64,000 bases of DNA from Lateolabrax maculatus. Taxonomy: Eukaryota; Chordata; Actinopteri; Acropomatiformes; Lateolabracidae. The notes beneath the pieces are model-generated. The model saw nothing but the letters and a program-made list of their open reading frames with translations, did no database searches and was not told where the DNA came from. The position numbers and the translations under genes are program-made. Numbering within the stretch: the first letter of the stretch is position 1; each line of letters opens with the position of its first letter. The stretch spans positions 12,200,001 through 12,264,000 of the forward strand of contig CM062218.1 in NCBI GenBank assembly GCA_031216445.1, given 5' to 3'. Of the stretch, positions 38,609 through 50,030 are shown in pieces.

Positions 38609-38750
38609 ACAACCTCAGTAATAATATGTTTATTACTGAGGTTGTAGTCGGTGGTGGTGGTGTACTGGAGTGCATTGTATATAAAAAGTGTTCCTAATAT
38701 TGTGTCGACCCCATTAATATACATGAGGGGGCAAAATATTAGTAACACTT
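38609..38750. mobile_element. Double-hairpin MITE-like element
   Basis: Two adjacent inverted repeats: perfect 15-bp arms at 38609-38623 and 38631-38645 (acaacctcagtaata), then an imperfect pair at 38686-38712 and 38727-38750 (aagtgttcctaatatt against aagtgttactaatatt). The second contains a phrase common in fish repeats ('gtgttcctaatatt-tgtc'). There is no ORF. Confidence 0.6.
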
Positions 38751-39075
38751 GTTGACACAATGTAAACAAAAACTGAATATGTCTAAGCTTTAGTAAAAGT
38801 AAAAAGTTATGCCAGAGCTATTCAGATTTCTTCCTCCAAAAAGCTAAAATAAAGTGTGTTGTTAGATGGTAAGACCATTATGCTTATATTTATACATATA
38901 CAAATAATAATTTGAAAATATTGGAAGCCTGTGTCATTGTTAGACCATATTATTTACAAATAAAGGGATGTTCTGTTGGATTTTCATGCTGCATCAAGGC
39001 AGTTTACAACTGTCAGTGTTGGACTATGCTGCACCATAACGTTGCCAACTTAAAGTATAGTTTATTATATGTAGG

Positions 39076-39191
39076 CCTACAACTAACAACTGTCCTTATT
39101 ATGTCCAAAACGATTGATTAATCAAAATAGTTGTCGATTAATGTTCTCTCAGCCGAGTAATCATTTAATCGACTAATAGTTGCAGCTCTAA
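39076..39191. mobile_element. Short interspersed inverted-repeat element
   Basis: Left aggcctacaactaac and right gttgcagctct (reverse complement agagctgcaac) flank repeated gattaat/attaatcg words. This is the teleost repeat recognised by 'gctgcaactaacgatta ... taatcgattagttgcagc'. The copy is diverged and carries no ORF. Confidence 0.55.
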
Positions 39192-39194
39192 TCA

Positions 39195-40515
39195 TATGCG
39201 TTACACTTATGGTACCAAAAAATGTTACTGTATTGTTTTTAGTGCACCAAAATGTTAACTGAACCAGTGCTGTGTTGGAGAATAAAGAAAATAACAAAAA
39301 TATGTTGGGTGTACCAAATTAATTTGTTTGGAACCTGCTGACAAACTAGAATTATGTTTAATTATTTTAAGACTATAAATTGGATGAAAACCTAGTGTTC
39401 AAATTAATTGAACTTAAATTATTTTACTGCTATAAATAAGATATGTTGAAAGGACAAATACATTTAATTAAAGTCAATGTTTCAATTTTTTAAGTGTAGG
39501 AGGTTTTGTGGAAATAACTATGTAATTTGGTATTAATTATAGGTAAAATAGCAATTTCCAGGAAAGAACTGTTTCATTTGTTCCCAAGCAATTCATTTTT
39601 TGTTGGAAATGTTATTCTTCATATATGTTGAATTGTATGCTTAGCTGTAGAGAAATGTTGGTATGTTCAGCTGACCTGCTGTGCACTGACTAGAAGTCTC
39701 TGTAGGTTACATCAGCAATCAATGGGAATTAATCAGCTGGAAGTGTACCATATTAACATTTTCTATTTCCCCTGTATTTAAAATCAAATTACATATTACA
39801 TAGGTATTATCAGAAAACATCTAGATGAAATATTGCAAAATTATTGGGAAAATACGGATCTCTCAAAATAAAGCGTTATCATACAGTCTTATCAGCACTA
39901 TACCTACATCCCCATTTTTGTTACCTGTTGTACTGAACACACACTGGGCAGGTTCTCATTAATGGATCTGCAGTCAATTCACAAATTTAATTAATGTTAA
40001 TTCAGAGAAGGACAATATGTATCACAAAGTGAAAATAAAGTAAATGTAGAATTTTTATGCAGTGGGAGAATTTATTTTAAATGCTAATTAATGATATAAT
40101 CTGTACATCTGAAGACTATTTAATACAGAATTCTTCTTTGTACATCATCTTTCCCATAAAGCTGCTATGTGATGGGTGAGACTTGCCCTAAACTGAATAA
40201 AAAAAATTGCACCTGTACTAATGGTGCAATTCTTTGGGAAAATAAATTGATCTTCTGTCTGTGTTTCACTCCTGCTTCTTTATTCCATAGCCTTTGTCTA
40301 AACCCCCTACTCTTTAGATTTCTGTCTCAGTACAGGACCAAAGGGGCATCAAAGACAAAGAAAAATTCCCAAAGTTTCAAAAATAAGAAAAGTGTTTCAC
40401 GGTTTGAGTGCAGAGGAAAACAGTGGAAAATAATGCAGGCACTGCTGCACCAGGAGTCCAGTCTGCTGACATAACCTCTAGTAAAGGTTTAATGTCATTA
40501 TTTGAGTATGTAGAG
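39195..40515. other. No gene seen
   Basis: Very AT-rich. The 101-codon frame at 40169-40474 has no support beyond being open. Confidence 0.5.

Positions 40516-40518
<3 letters not shown>

Positions 40519-40561
<43 letters not shown>
40519..40561. repeat. (TG)n microsatellite
   Basis: About 21 uninterrupted TG units, immediately upstream of an enhancer-like island. Confidence 0.97.
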
Positions 40562-40563
<2 letters not shown>

Positions 40564-41390
40564 CTCTAACCGCTCGTAGCTCATAGCAGCATGGGCAGCG
40601 TGTGTGTATTTCGAAATGTCATCTCAATTAGTTGTCGAGCCCCGAGTTGTGAGAGCTCTGACAGGGCAGTAATGAATGGCATCACACTGGGACTAAAATA
40701 CACCAAGCAACTGCGAGGAATGACCAGAATATTCTATTTCCTCTTAACAACTTCTCGCTAGTGAGTGTGTGCAGGACAGAATGATAACTACGTGGGCGGC
40801 CGCTGTGTATGTCACCGGGAAACAGAAAGGAGTGCAGCTGTTGTTGCCATAAAACGTACATTACATCTTCATCATCTTTTATCTTAACTGCTGTGTTTTA
40901 TGGTGCAGTGGCTAGCTCAAACTCCCTCTGTCCCTCCAATTTCCAGCTTTGGTAGCTAGATTTTTTTCTACCTACAGATCTTTTGTGTTTGTATTGTCTG
41001 TGGCCCCGCAGGCAGCATTTAAGTCGCACTTTAAGGAAGCTATAATATCAGCCATCAGACGAAGGCTTCAAATTATCCTCATTCCCTCTCGATGATGGTA
41101 TAGATTCAAGGCGGTTATAATGGAGGCTTTGGATGCAGACAATTAGGGTCTTGTGTAATTAAACTGTCTTTTATCCATCACAGTCGTCACGTGGGCCACA
41201 TCTGAAGACAGAATGCGGACATTAGGCGAGTCACATTAAAATGTAATTGACTGGTGAATAAAGTAAACAAATAAATTATCTGCACAACTGTGCAGCCCTA
41301 AAGAATAATAAAGAAAAAGACAGTTGCCACGGATTTGCACATGCATTAATATTCGATTTTGATGCTTGTTTTGGATTCAGCAGTATACCT
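40562..41390. promoter_or_regulatory. Candidate conserved non-coding cluster
   Basis: Blocks at 40562-40690 (tcaattagttgtcgagcccc), 40740-40870 (with GCGGCCGC at 40796-40803) and 41060-41390 (ggcggttataatggaggctt; gtcttgtgtaattaaactgt; catgcattaatattcgattt). CpG content is unusual for the surroundings. Confidence 0.4.
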
Positions 41391-41589
41391 TCTTTTCTTT
41401 TCTACTGTGCGTTTCTTGTTAACATTTCAGTGATTGCTACCTTTTATGACTTTCTGCTTTCTTTCATTTTTACCTATTAGGATGAGTGATTGAATCAATC
41501 AGTTAACAAATAAGTCCGTCTCGTGTCTCAACTTCGTCACTGTGTGAAACGGAGAGGGTTCCAGAAAAAACTGTCAGTTGTGACTTTTG

Positions 41590-41870
41590 ACAGCCTGCGT
41601 GATGGAGGTTTCCAACAGAGTCATGGTCTTGTTAATGACTGCACCTCACAATGGGCCTGATTTAAATGCACCAATCAACCCTTATCTAAATATCAACCCT
41701 GATTATTAAGTAGCTCCATATCAGTAGCATTGATTGAAGACATTTTATTATTCCAATAATCTTAGCTCAGGGAGACATTGTGTTTCAAAATGTCTGGTTA
41801 TAAGAGTATAAAATGATGGCACGGGATTTAATTAAAGTTTGGTTAATTACCATTTGGCAATAGGGCTAAA
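41590..41870. promoter_or_regulatory. Candidate enhancer element (HNF1/homeodomain-like sites)
   Basis: cttgttaatgactgcacctc, tgatttaaatgcaccaatca and ggttaattaccatttggc (41841-41858; close to half of an HNF1 palindrome) sit in a repeat-free 280-bp block. Confidence 0.4.
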
Positions 41871-41879
41871 AAAAATAAA

Positions 41880-43670
41880 AAATAAATTTGAGCTTGTGAG
41901 CATTTCTACTTAAGGTCTGTCTATTCCAATGCCATTTTTATACAGTTTGTAACACTTTGATTTTGAATTTCTGAAGTAAGATAGGGGAGTTAGAAGAACA
42001 CGCCCTAGATAATTTTTGTCAAATCTACAAAAAAAATGGGCATGATGAAAACCATATGCACATGACAATCTACATGACATGTAGATTTAACAACTGGAAT
42101 AACTGCAATATGATCACTTAGAATACTCAAAGAAAGCAAACCATTGTTTAAACTCAAAATAAAAGTAAATAAAAAAGATTTTTCATTACAATATGGACAG
42201 GTTAAAGAGCTACCTATTGTTAACTTCAATGACTTGTATTTCATTTTAAGAAAAAGTAGAAAAGAAAGCAGTAAGAACCAAGAGTTAGTCAGTAAGTCAC
42301 TATTATTTTGACCAAATAGGGATCATACCAAAAGTTCTTGAATGACTTCCATTAAGCAGGAATATTTACACTAAACAGGTCCGTAAAAACTGACTTATAA
42401 CTTTATTTTATGTTTACTCTTGGAAACTATATTTATTCACCCTTCACCATGAGATATCCCTGGTTTGGTGCAGCTGATGAAAACAGCAGTGCTATCTGTA
42501 TATTATCCATTCCTCCTGTGGTTGTGCTTTCTCCTTCATACAGTGCTGGCCCAGCAAAACTGATCTGACATCTCCAAATTGCGTGGCGATGAAACCATAT
42601 CACAGTGTTCAGATTTCAATTCTACTCCTTGGGGAAATATTGTTTCAAGCCATTACTCTTCATCAAGGGGACGTCATACCCACTCTATGCAGCTATTGTC
42701 CTCCATGGCCCATGTCTTCAGCTGTGCCCCTGAGACAATAGCATACGTGATGTACAAGCTGCTGAACTCCTGTTATGTAGCCACAAAGGACCACAGTGCA
42801 ATGATCAAATCCTTAAATGGTTCTTGCATAGAAATTTCATCATTATTATGGGAGTGAAATGCATCAAACACCATTCACTTGATGAGATGTTCATATGCTG
42901 AAATGGTGTAGCTTACAAAGTACTGGGATACTGTGATCTTCCCTACTGTTTGTGCTGAATATTTTCAGTTTCAGTGCGACTGGCACAGCACCAACGATCC
43001 ATGCCTGCTCCCCATTCATCTTCGCTCCTCGCTTCGTGTATGGAACGCCACAAATTACAGCCCTGGTGGATCCATGCTGCTCTAATCCTCAGCAAAACTG
43101 TGAGGGGATACATGGGGAACCCTGCCAGTTACCTTGGGGGGCGAATGATCTCGCCGACCTACCCCTACTAACCCCAGTGGTCGTACCACAATGGGAAAAG
43201 ATCTGTCTCTGCTTATTATTACTTCCACCTCCCACCAGTGGCACAGAAGATGAATCATACCTGTCAATCCTTATCCCTGGTGCAGGGAGGCCATGTTTGT
43301 TTATATTGATCTGCAGCATATGTGGCACAGCTGTTGCCAGCGGAGGCTGTTGCTGGCAGAGGTTTGTTCACGCTTTCCCTTGGCAACAGTACAGTTGGCA
43401 AGACAGCAAGCTGTACGCACTCGACTAATCAATACAAACAATGAAGCAGCAAATCAAGAATAATGTTGGAGCAGACAGAAATGAGGGAGAGAATTAAGCT
43501 TTTGATTATTTGCTTGGAAATTATTTTGTTTTGGGATCTAGTAAAATGTGTTTACATAATGCTTAACTAGTCTTTGTGTTATTCTTTTTCTGGGTGTGTT
43601 TAAAGGAATACAAACAATCTATGCTTAGTAAATTACTCACTTTGAATGTTATCCCTTGATTGAATGGACA
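41880..43670. other. No gene established; open, GC-richer stretch 42.95-43.43 kb
   Basis: The longest repeat-free open frame in the window (158 codons, + strand, 42952-43428) lies here, but the minus strand is also open (43082-43328). The predicted protein is Cys/Pro/Leu-rich with no recognised domain, and no splice signals delimit it. It may be fortuitous, an old transposon ORF, or conserved non-coding DNA (43380-43490 looks enhancer-like). Confidence 0.35.
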
Positions 43671-44674
43671 TTATCAGTGGTTATCAGCCTCATAGATATC
43701 AGTTAGAAGGGGCCTGCTACACTCACTAGTAGGTTCAGAAGGCTGTTATCGTCTTTTCACAAGGATGATCACTGATACAAATGCAAGAAGACTCCAGATC
43801 CAGTCCAAGAGGAATATGTTACTTATTACGAAGATTCTGCAACATTTTCTATGCTTGCTCAGTATGTCACTAAGGACGCTGCAATCGCTGAACCCATGTA
43901 GCTTGCATGCTGTTCGAGGACACTTTTGTGTTTTTGTGTTGAGAAATGTTAAAGATGTGAGTCAAAAAACATGCGAGCTACGTGGTTTCAGCAATAGCAG
44001 TGTCCTTAGCTTAGCATTAGCACACATTTTTTATTGCACAACAATAAAAAATGTTTTTTTTTTACTTTATTTATCACCCAAGTGTGAAATTATTTCTCCG
44101 CATTTAACCCATCCAGTGGCACCTGTACGAACACACACATGCACATGCACAGGGTCACACAAAGAGACAGGTGCCATATTCACACTGGAGCGGTGGGCAG
44201 CAGTTCACAGCGCCCGGGGAGCAATTGGGGGTGCGGTGCCTTGCTCAAGGGCACATCGGCCGTGGCAAGTAGGTGGGCTGCCACCCCACCAGCTGTCAGT
44301 CCACCAATCTTCGGGAGGGAGAGCGGGGATCAAACTTCCAACCTTGGGTTATTGGACGACCCCGCTCTACCACTGAGCCACGACCGCACCTGTTTCACTA
44401 ACTAACTAAAGATCGTATAGATTAACTGGAAGATTATGAAAATGAAATGAACATGTCTTGCTAGAAATTTTATCAAAACACATTTTAATACTGAAAATGT
44501 CTTAAAATATTTCATTTTCCACTGAAAATAAAAGGAATGGCTGCTATTTTTGGGGTTTTCAGAAAGTTGATCAGTGATCACCCATTGAATAGATGATAAC
44601 GGCCTTCTGAACCTACCAGCAGATGTATCAGGCCCATTCTAACCCATAGCTATGAGGCTAATCACCACTGATAA
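43671..44674. mobile_element. DNA transposon with about 106-bp terminal inverted repeats, carrying a SINE insertion
   Basis: Bases 43671-43776 match the reverse complement of 44568-44674 at about four-fifths of positions, including exact ttatcagtgg termini and an exact aggttcagaa block. The interior holds a second inverted repeat (43870-43909 against 43970-44009, 34 of 40 positions pairing). No transposase can be read, so it is non-autonomous. A tRNA-derived SINE occupies 44054-44390, so the original element was about 660 bp. Target duplications were not identified. The 203-codon open frame through here is a read-through of element plus SINE and is not a gene. Confidence 0.75.
44054..44390 (-). 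mobile_element. tRNA-derived SINE
   Basis: On the minus strand it starts with a tRNA-like head: A box tggctcagtggtagag (44365-44380) and B box around 44325-44337 (agtttgatcccc). It continues through a body with the teleost phrase for 'ccttgagcaaggcaccg' and ends in ataaagta plus an A tail (T-run at 44054-44063 on the + strand). RNA polymerase III boxes are near consensus. It appears inserted inside the inverted-repeat transposon. Confidence 0.8.
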
Positions 44675-45259
44675 TTGGTTGGATTGTTTTTATGGCAGTA
44701 GTAGGCCTACCTCCAAAACTTTATTATATTAAATTAATACTGTATATTACATTTATGTAAAATCACTTGCATTAACTAAACACTGTAATAGCTATGATAT
44801 GGCAAAATCTGGACTTCTTTCAGGTCAAGGAAGACCTTCAGGTTTGATTATCAAATCAAATTAATATACCCATATATAGTAAATGTGTATAGGTATAATC
44901 GTATGTAAAACACTACGAGTGCAGGAAATCAGTGGTGCACAAACACCCTTGGTTAATAGTCTATGCAAGGGTTCAACAAACTAGAAATACAGAATCATGT
45001 GACTGTGTGAAATTGTAAGTGCAAGTGTAGGAAGTGGGGCAATTTACTCAAGGTACAGCATCTGGCAATGATTAGTGGCCATTAATTGGTGTTAACTGGT
45101 GCTACTAGTGTTTACAGAGTTGAAGGATAATTAGCTGGGGGTCAACTCAGGGCTGAAATTAACATGTCAGAACTCTGCAGCTGTCTCATGACAACGAGGC
45201 GAGGTAGTGGTGGGGTGTACCAAATTTTGTTGGCAGGGTAGTGTAGGATTATGTGGATG

Positions 45260-45291
<32 letters not shown>
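45260..45291. repeat. (GT)n microsatellite
   Basis: About 16 GT units. Confidence 0.95.
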
Positions 45292-45292
<1 letters not shown>

Positions 45293-45689
45293 ATGTGGAT
45301 TATTATGGGTATTTTACTGAGTGAGTCAGTCGGTTATTGTGTGTGTCTGTGTACGTATATGAGTGTGTTCTGGATAAATACAGAAAGAATGAGTGTTTAT
45401 GTGTCTGTCTGGGTGTGGATCACCATATGAGTCAAAGTGACAAAAATTAAGCACCTCAGGAATAGCTCTCAGCAGGGCCCAGACTTGACTTGCCAGAGTA
45501 AACAGTGAAAAGAAATACTCTAGCCTAGTCAGCCAGTGTGCACTGTGTCCATGGGGGGACATATAGCAGAGATACAGCTGCAGCACCTGCATAAACACTA
45601 AAGCTCGGTGTGGGCAGCCACCACACACAGCTGGGGAGATAGGCAAGCACTGTGTTAGGGAGAATGGAGTAGATGCTACTCCCCAGGAA

Positions 45690-45760
45690 ACGCCAATGGG
45701 GATCCAAATAAAGCCAATGGGGATCCAAATAAAGAATAAAAAAATAAAGTTGAATGTTAA
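45690..45760 (+). repeat. 21-bp tandem duplication resembling a LINE 3' tail
   Basis: Two consecutive copies of gccaatggggatccaaataa (45692-45712 and 45713-45733) run into an A-rich end. Terminal short repeats with 'ggggatccaaataaag' are seen at fish LINE 3' ends, so 45.5-45.76 kb could be a truncated LINE 3' UTR. This is inference. Confidence 0.45.
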
Positions 45761-47172
45761 TGCCAATGCGGATGTCACTCTAGATGTAGGTACTCAAATA
45801 GCCACTAGATGCCAGCTCAAAAATTACTGAATACATTGAAATCAATGGAAAAACTAAATCCTCTCTCCATCAATACAAGGTTACATTTTTCACTTGATGT
45901 GACTCACTCAATAGCTAATTCCCCTTCCCCTAATATATGTTTCAATTCTGGCGACTGTGGAGATCAGGAATTTACTATCAGCTAAGCCCTTTACCTCAGC
46001 TGCTAAGCCTAACTAGCTTTCTGTTCTCACATGGCACATATGCAGTTTCCAGTTTACAACAATAACAGGAGCAGATTTACCACTCAATTTTTAGTAATTT
46101 TAAAAAAAATGGAAGCAGGCTTCTAATTTCTAGCCAATGACACTTTGCCAGTTGGTTAAATATGCCATCTCCAGCTGCCTTTCTTATATTTAAAATTGAC
46201 TCATTTTAAATTGGAACCCTGTATAAGTGATATAAATATGCACTTGATGGCTACATATGTAATATTGTCCTAAAATATATATTTTTTTTTTACATTTTTG
46301 TATTTTGTGTTTTATACTCAACCTCATTTCCTACCTGGAACTTCATTGCATACGATTCTTCTCAAGTCTTTGCCAACTGCTGCAGATGACAAAGGGATGT
46401 CTTCTGTGATAGCCCTGACACATCCCAACCCTCCCCACACACTGGAGGATAACTCCCAGCCATCAGAGTGGCTATGTTCCAATACAGGATAATGACTGGA
46501 GCGAAACGGGACTAAATCCATTGTATGATAACTTATCTCTCTAGGTCTGTGGGACTTTTTTTCTTATATGAGGCCTTGCGTTTCATAAACCCCAAATTCA
46601 TTTCACCCTGTATCTGTGCTGATACAGTTTCCTTGTCAATGAGCGGGAACGCTGGGGCTGCGAGATAGAGAGTGGAAGAGAATTCGCCGCACACTGCAGG
46701 CATAGCGGGAATACCGAGATAAGAATATTAAACAGGAGAAAGAATTGTGTCTTCTCCTTCGAACCAATAATATGACTGAGGATGGAAATGAAAAGGAAAC
46801 ACTCAACTTCAGTTTTTAATAATTCATATGACAAGTTTTAAAGGGTAGAGTGTGTTTCTGTGTATGAGCATGTGTGTCGTGAATTGTAAAACATTGTTTT
46901 ATGGAATGCTATTTTAATTTTAATTATGGACCCTCTTCTCCTAGTGTATCTAGGATAATCTGAATAAACTAAAACTAGAATTTCAAGATTCATGTCAGTC
47001 TAAAGACCCCAACTATGCAGTTGGGCATAGTAGCTGGGCTGTCCCAGGTAAAAGTTGACAATTATGAGAGAAATGTGGTGAAACTTTGGTCCTTAAACAA
47101 AAGTAGTCATCCTAGATCGCACTGTGAGGCATGGCCACCAATGGCTATTTTAGAGTTTTGGCATCCAATGAG

Positions 47173-47752
47173 ACCCTATTTACACCTGGTATTAAAATGG
47201 GATCTGTAATCTGGATAATAAACGATCCGATCTTGCCTTTGCATTTACACCTGGTATTTTTAATGCATTCTCGTTATCCTTAAATCGGATCTTTGTCTTC
47301 CAGAGCAAAACCTTCAAGTGATTAATTTGAGGTGGCGGCAAATCAGGAAGTGTCAACATGGCAGGTGTAAGATGACAAGAGACGCTATTACTGCACCGCC
47401 TGTTTCGTGATGTCTCCAGGGGCGTGAATATTCAATTGCTACCAATCACTGTATAACCTATTTTCATCAGGTTAGCTAACTTCTGATGTGATAAGTGCTC
47501 AGAGGCATTCACGGTCAGAGGTCAGAGTGGAATGGTGACGTTGGTACGGATGCCAGCACAATGTACGGATTGCGTTTACACATACCTAAGATCCAAACGC
47601 AATGCAAGCCATACTACCTCCAGATGTGGTAAGGCAGATCCGATCACAATCCAATCACGACGCATTTACACCTTGCATTAACATGTGTTTTTCCTTATCC
47701 GGAAAACATGTTTGGATACTGATCGGATTTTAATGCCAGGTGTAAATGGGGT
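47173..47752. mobile_element. Non-autonomous DNA transposon, 580 bp, about 30-bp terminal inverted repeats
   Basis: The left end accctatttacacctggtat, continuing taaaat, matches the reverse complement of the right end, accccatttacacctggcat continuing taaaat. Internal degenerate copies of the 'tttacacctggtatt' word occur near 47245-47260 and 47660-47680. There is no open frame. This inverted-repeat family is familiar from teleost genomes; superfamily not assigned. Confidence 0.75.
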
Positions 47753-47759
47753 GTGACAG

Positions 47760-48170
47760 TTTGCATCAAAATTTGGGCACTCAGAAATCTATGACCAAAT
47801 TCTCAAAATATGACTGCTGCTACAACCCAGGTCTACAAGTCAACCGATATGAATCATCAGCATTAAATGTGGCTGAATATAGTGCTGCATTTTCAAAACA
47901 GATGGAGGACATTAGTTGTTGAAGTTTCTCTCCTACATATTCTTTTCTTATAGTAGTACCATTCAAGAGGAATTCATTATCTCACATGCTGCAAAAATAA
48001 TACAGTACAGTCTAACAGAGATTGTGACTAAAACATTGTTAGTACAACATCTTGAACAGGTGGATTAAGGTTAATATCCATGTGAATGTATTATGTTGAT
48101 TGTTGATCACTGCCTTGCTTTGAAACATTCAAAGTACAACATGAAAATGTAGAAAGACACGCTTTCTGTT
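47760..48170. other. Nothing recognised
   Basis: AT-rich unclassified sequence between the inverted-repeat element and the next enhancer-like island. Confidence 0.5.
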
Positions 48171-48179
48171 TACAATGGA

Positions 48180-48420
48180 CATTCAGTCAGAAAATTAATC
48201 AGTCCCCCTGATGATGACTGCAAATTACCCAAGATTATGTTGACACGTCTTCATTGCTGCATGGAGGAGGAGGCGATGGCAGCAGAGCTGCCATTTAGCC
48301 TGCCAATGGCCCCAGGGGATTCTTCTTCTCTAGCATTCTTTTTAATGTCTGGCAATTAAAGGCCATCTAACTGCCTGAGAGAAGAAGAGATCGAGACAGA
48401 GAGGAATAGAAGGAGTGCGA
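48180..48420. promoter_or_regulatory. Candidate conserved non-coding element
   Basis: ctgatgatgactgcaaatta, ggcagcagagctgccattta (a near palindrome, 48278-48297) and ttaatgtctggcaattaaag in a repeat-free block 2.5 kb upstream of the TRIQK promoter. Confidence 0.4.
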
Positions 48421-48823
48421 CTGAGTGTAAAAGAGTGAAGTTTAAAGAGGGAGACGGGGAGGGAGAGACAAAAAAGAAATAAGCAAAACACATAAGGATG
48501 GGCACATACACAAATAGATCTCTAAAACTAGATGATCAAGTTAGGAAATCTACTAAGGCTTAACTGTATTTGAAACTGTCTCTGTGGTGTGGTCACTTTA
48601 AACAGCAACCATTTGTACAGCTGAAATTCTGTTTCCTTTAACAAGGGGTACTCAATCGTTGGTGAAATTTTTCACTTCACACTAACAGGCCCTGAGGGAA
48701 ACCCTCTCATCTCCATCTTAAGTGTTATCTATACAGTACATTACAGTGATGTGCACAGTCCATAAACTACAACTGCTCATCAGGCAAATCCATCCTGTCT
48801 GGTTTTCATTCACACTACCAGTT

Positions 48824-48960
48824 GATAGATAGATAGATAGATAGATTACTTTATTCATCCCCGAAGGGAAATAAAGTCGTCATAGCAGCCTGTATATTTG
48901 AATACAATAAAATACAATACAACAATAAAATACAATACAATAGAATAAAATAAAATAAAA
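48824..48960 (-). mobile_element. Non-LTR retrotransposon 3' end with (GATA)n tail
   Basis: On the minus strand the element ends 'tttcccttcggggatgaata' then aagtaat and (CTAT)n. The GATA array is at 48824-48846. This is a typical truncated teleost LINE or LINE-mobilised SINE tail. The flanking tatt/aataca-rich stretch (48895-48960) is low complexity. Clade not assigned. Confidence 0.6.
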
Positions 48961-49425
48961 TTAGATGCTAATGCTAATGCTTTCCGTGTCTATCAATGTG
49001 ACAAGCACAGCACGTTGGTTTGTTTCACTCAACAGGCGAAATTAATCACACACATTTAATATAACAAGAGAACATTTGAGCTCTGAATTAACTACACTAA
49101 TGCTGGTTTTGATGGTCATATTTAGATAACCTTTTCAGGCTTCTAACAGACCTAACAGTTCTAACTTAACTCAGCCGCTTTTTTGGTCTTGCACATACTG
49201 CATGTAAATTGTATGCATTTTCACTGTATAAAATTACAGTATGTGAAAGTTAAAAGTTAAAGAACAGGCCTTACGTGTACTTTCATTTAATTTTAGTGTC
49301 ACACAAAGCCTTTCATGTGAGTATGCAGCATGATTTCCTGTTTCCTGGGCAATATTTCTGTATATAAAAATATCATTATTGACAAATGTAATTCAAATAC
49401 ATCTAAACACTCTATGAAGGGTCTG
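48961..49425. other. Nothing recognised
   Basis: AT-rich sequence with no ORF or repeat I can name. Confidence 0.5.
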
Positions 49426-49429
49426 TGTT

Positions 49430-49770
49430 TAAGTGCTCCCTATCAATGTAGGCTTCATATTAAGTAAAGCATTATGCAGGCACATTATAGGCAGATTACA
49501 TCTATTAGTTACTGCTGTGCTGCATGCAAATGGCATGCCCATGGGAGAGCAGAAAATCATTTTAAACTTCAATAAGTTACAAGCGCTGGCAAGTCTACCC
49601 ATAATCTGCACAATGCCCCAGGCAGCAATGAGGCTGGATGCAATTAGGGGGGAAATAAAATTCTACACAGTAAACAAAGAAAAAATGTAAAAAGACTGAT
49701 GAAAGAGAAATGAACGTCGTGGAGTGAGATTGCCTCGTCTTTGATGAGGTCGGCTGTTGCTTCCTTTAAT
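49430..49770. promoter_or_regulatory. Candidate enhancer element with POU octamer, upstream of TRIQK
   Basis: Perfect octamer ATGCAAAT at 49524-49531 followed by GGCATGCCCATGGG-type palindromic wording. Flanked by ggcacattataggcagatta, ttacaagcgctggcaagtc and ggctggatgcaattagg. An 85-codon + frame and a 60-codon minus frame overlap here, but with no domain. Confidence 0.45.
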
Positions 49771-50030
49771 TGTCACAGCATAATGCTACTGTTTTCAACA
49801 CGGATAACTATGCCATTTGTTGTAATCTGACATGGCAAGAATGACTTAAGGCCAACATGTCAAACTATTATGACTTTCTAATTAATAGAACATATGTATT
49901 TGTCACTCGAAATAACAACATTTTCAATTTTAGGAAGATGCAAGCATGTAACATTCAGGTGTGCACAAGGTCTTTGTGATGATCTTTTGTAATGGTCGAT
50001 TAAGTATTACCACAACACAATTTAAAACGC

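Larger units (their letters stand above)
44680..47170. other. No gene seen
   Basis: Contains the GT tract at 45260-45291 and the possible LINE tail at 45690-45760. The 150-codon minus frame (45326-45778) overlaps repeats. 46590-46800 is somewhat complex and might be conserved. Confidence 0.45.

Noticed and set aside
43765..44376. 203-codon open frame, the longest in the window
   Set aside because: It reads from the inverted-repeat transposon straight into the antisense of a tRNA-derived SINE; no gene function.
44325..44390. Functional tRNA gene
   Set aside because: A and B boxes are present, but the sequence continues into a SINE body and A tail and no intact cloverleaf is evident.
45326..45778. 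150-codon minus-strand frame
   Set aside because: Includes the translated 21-bp tail duplication (repeated WIPIGFI) and CA-like sequence; consistent with a retrotransposon tail.
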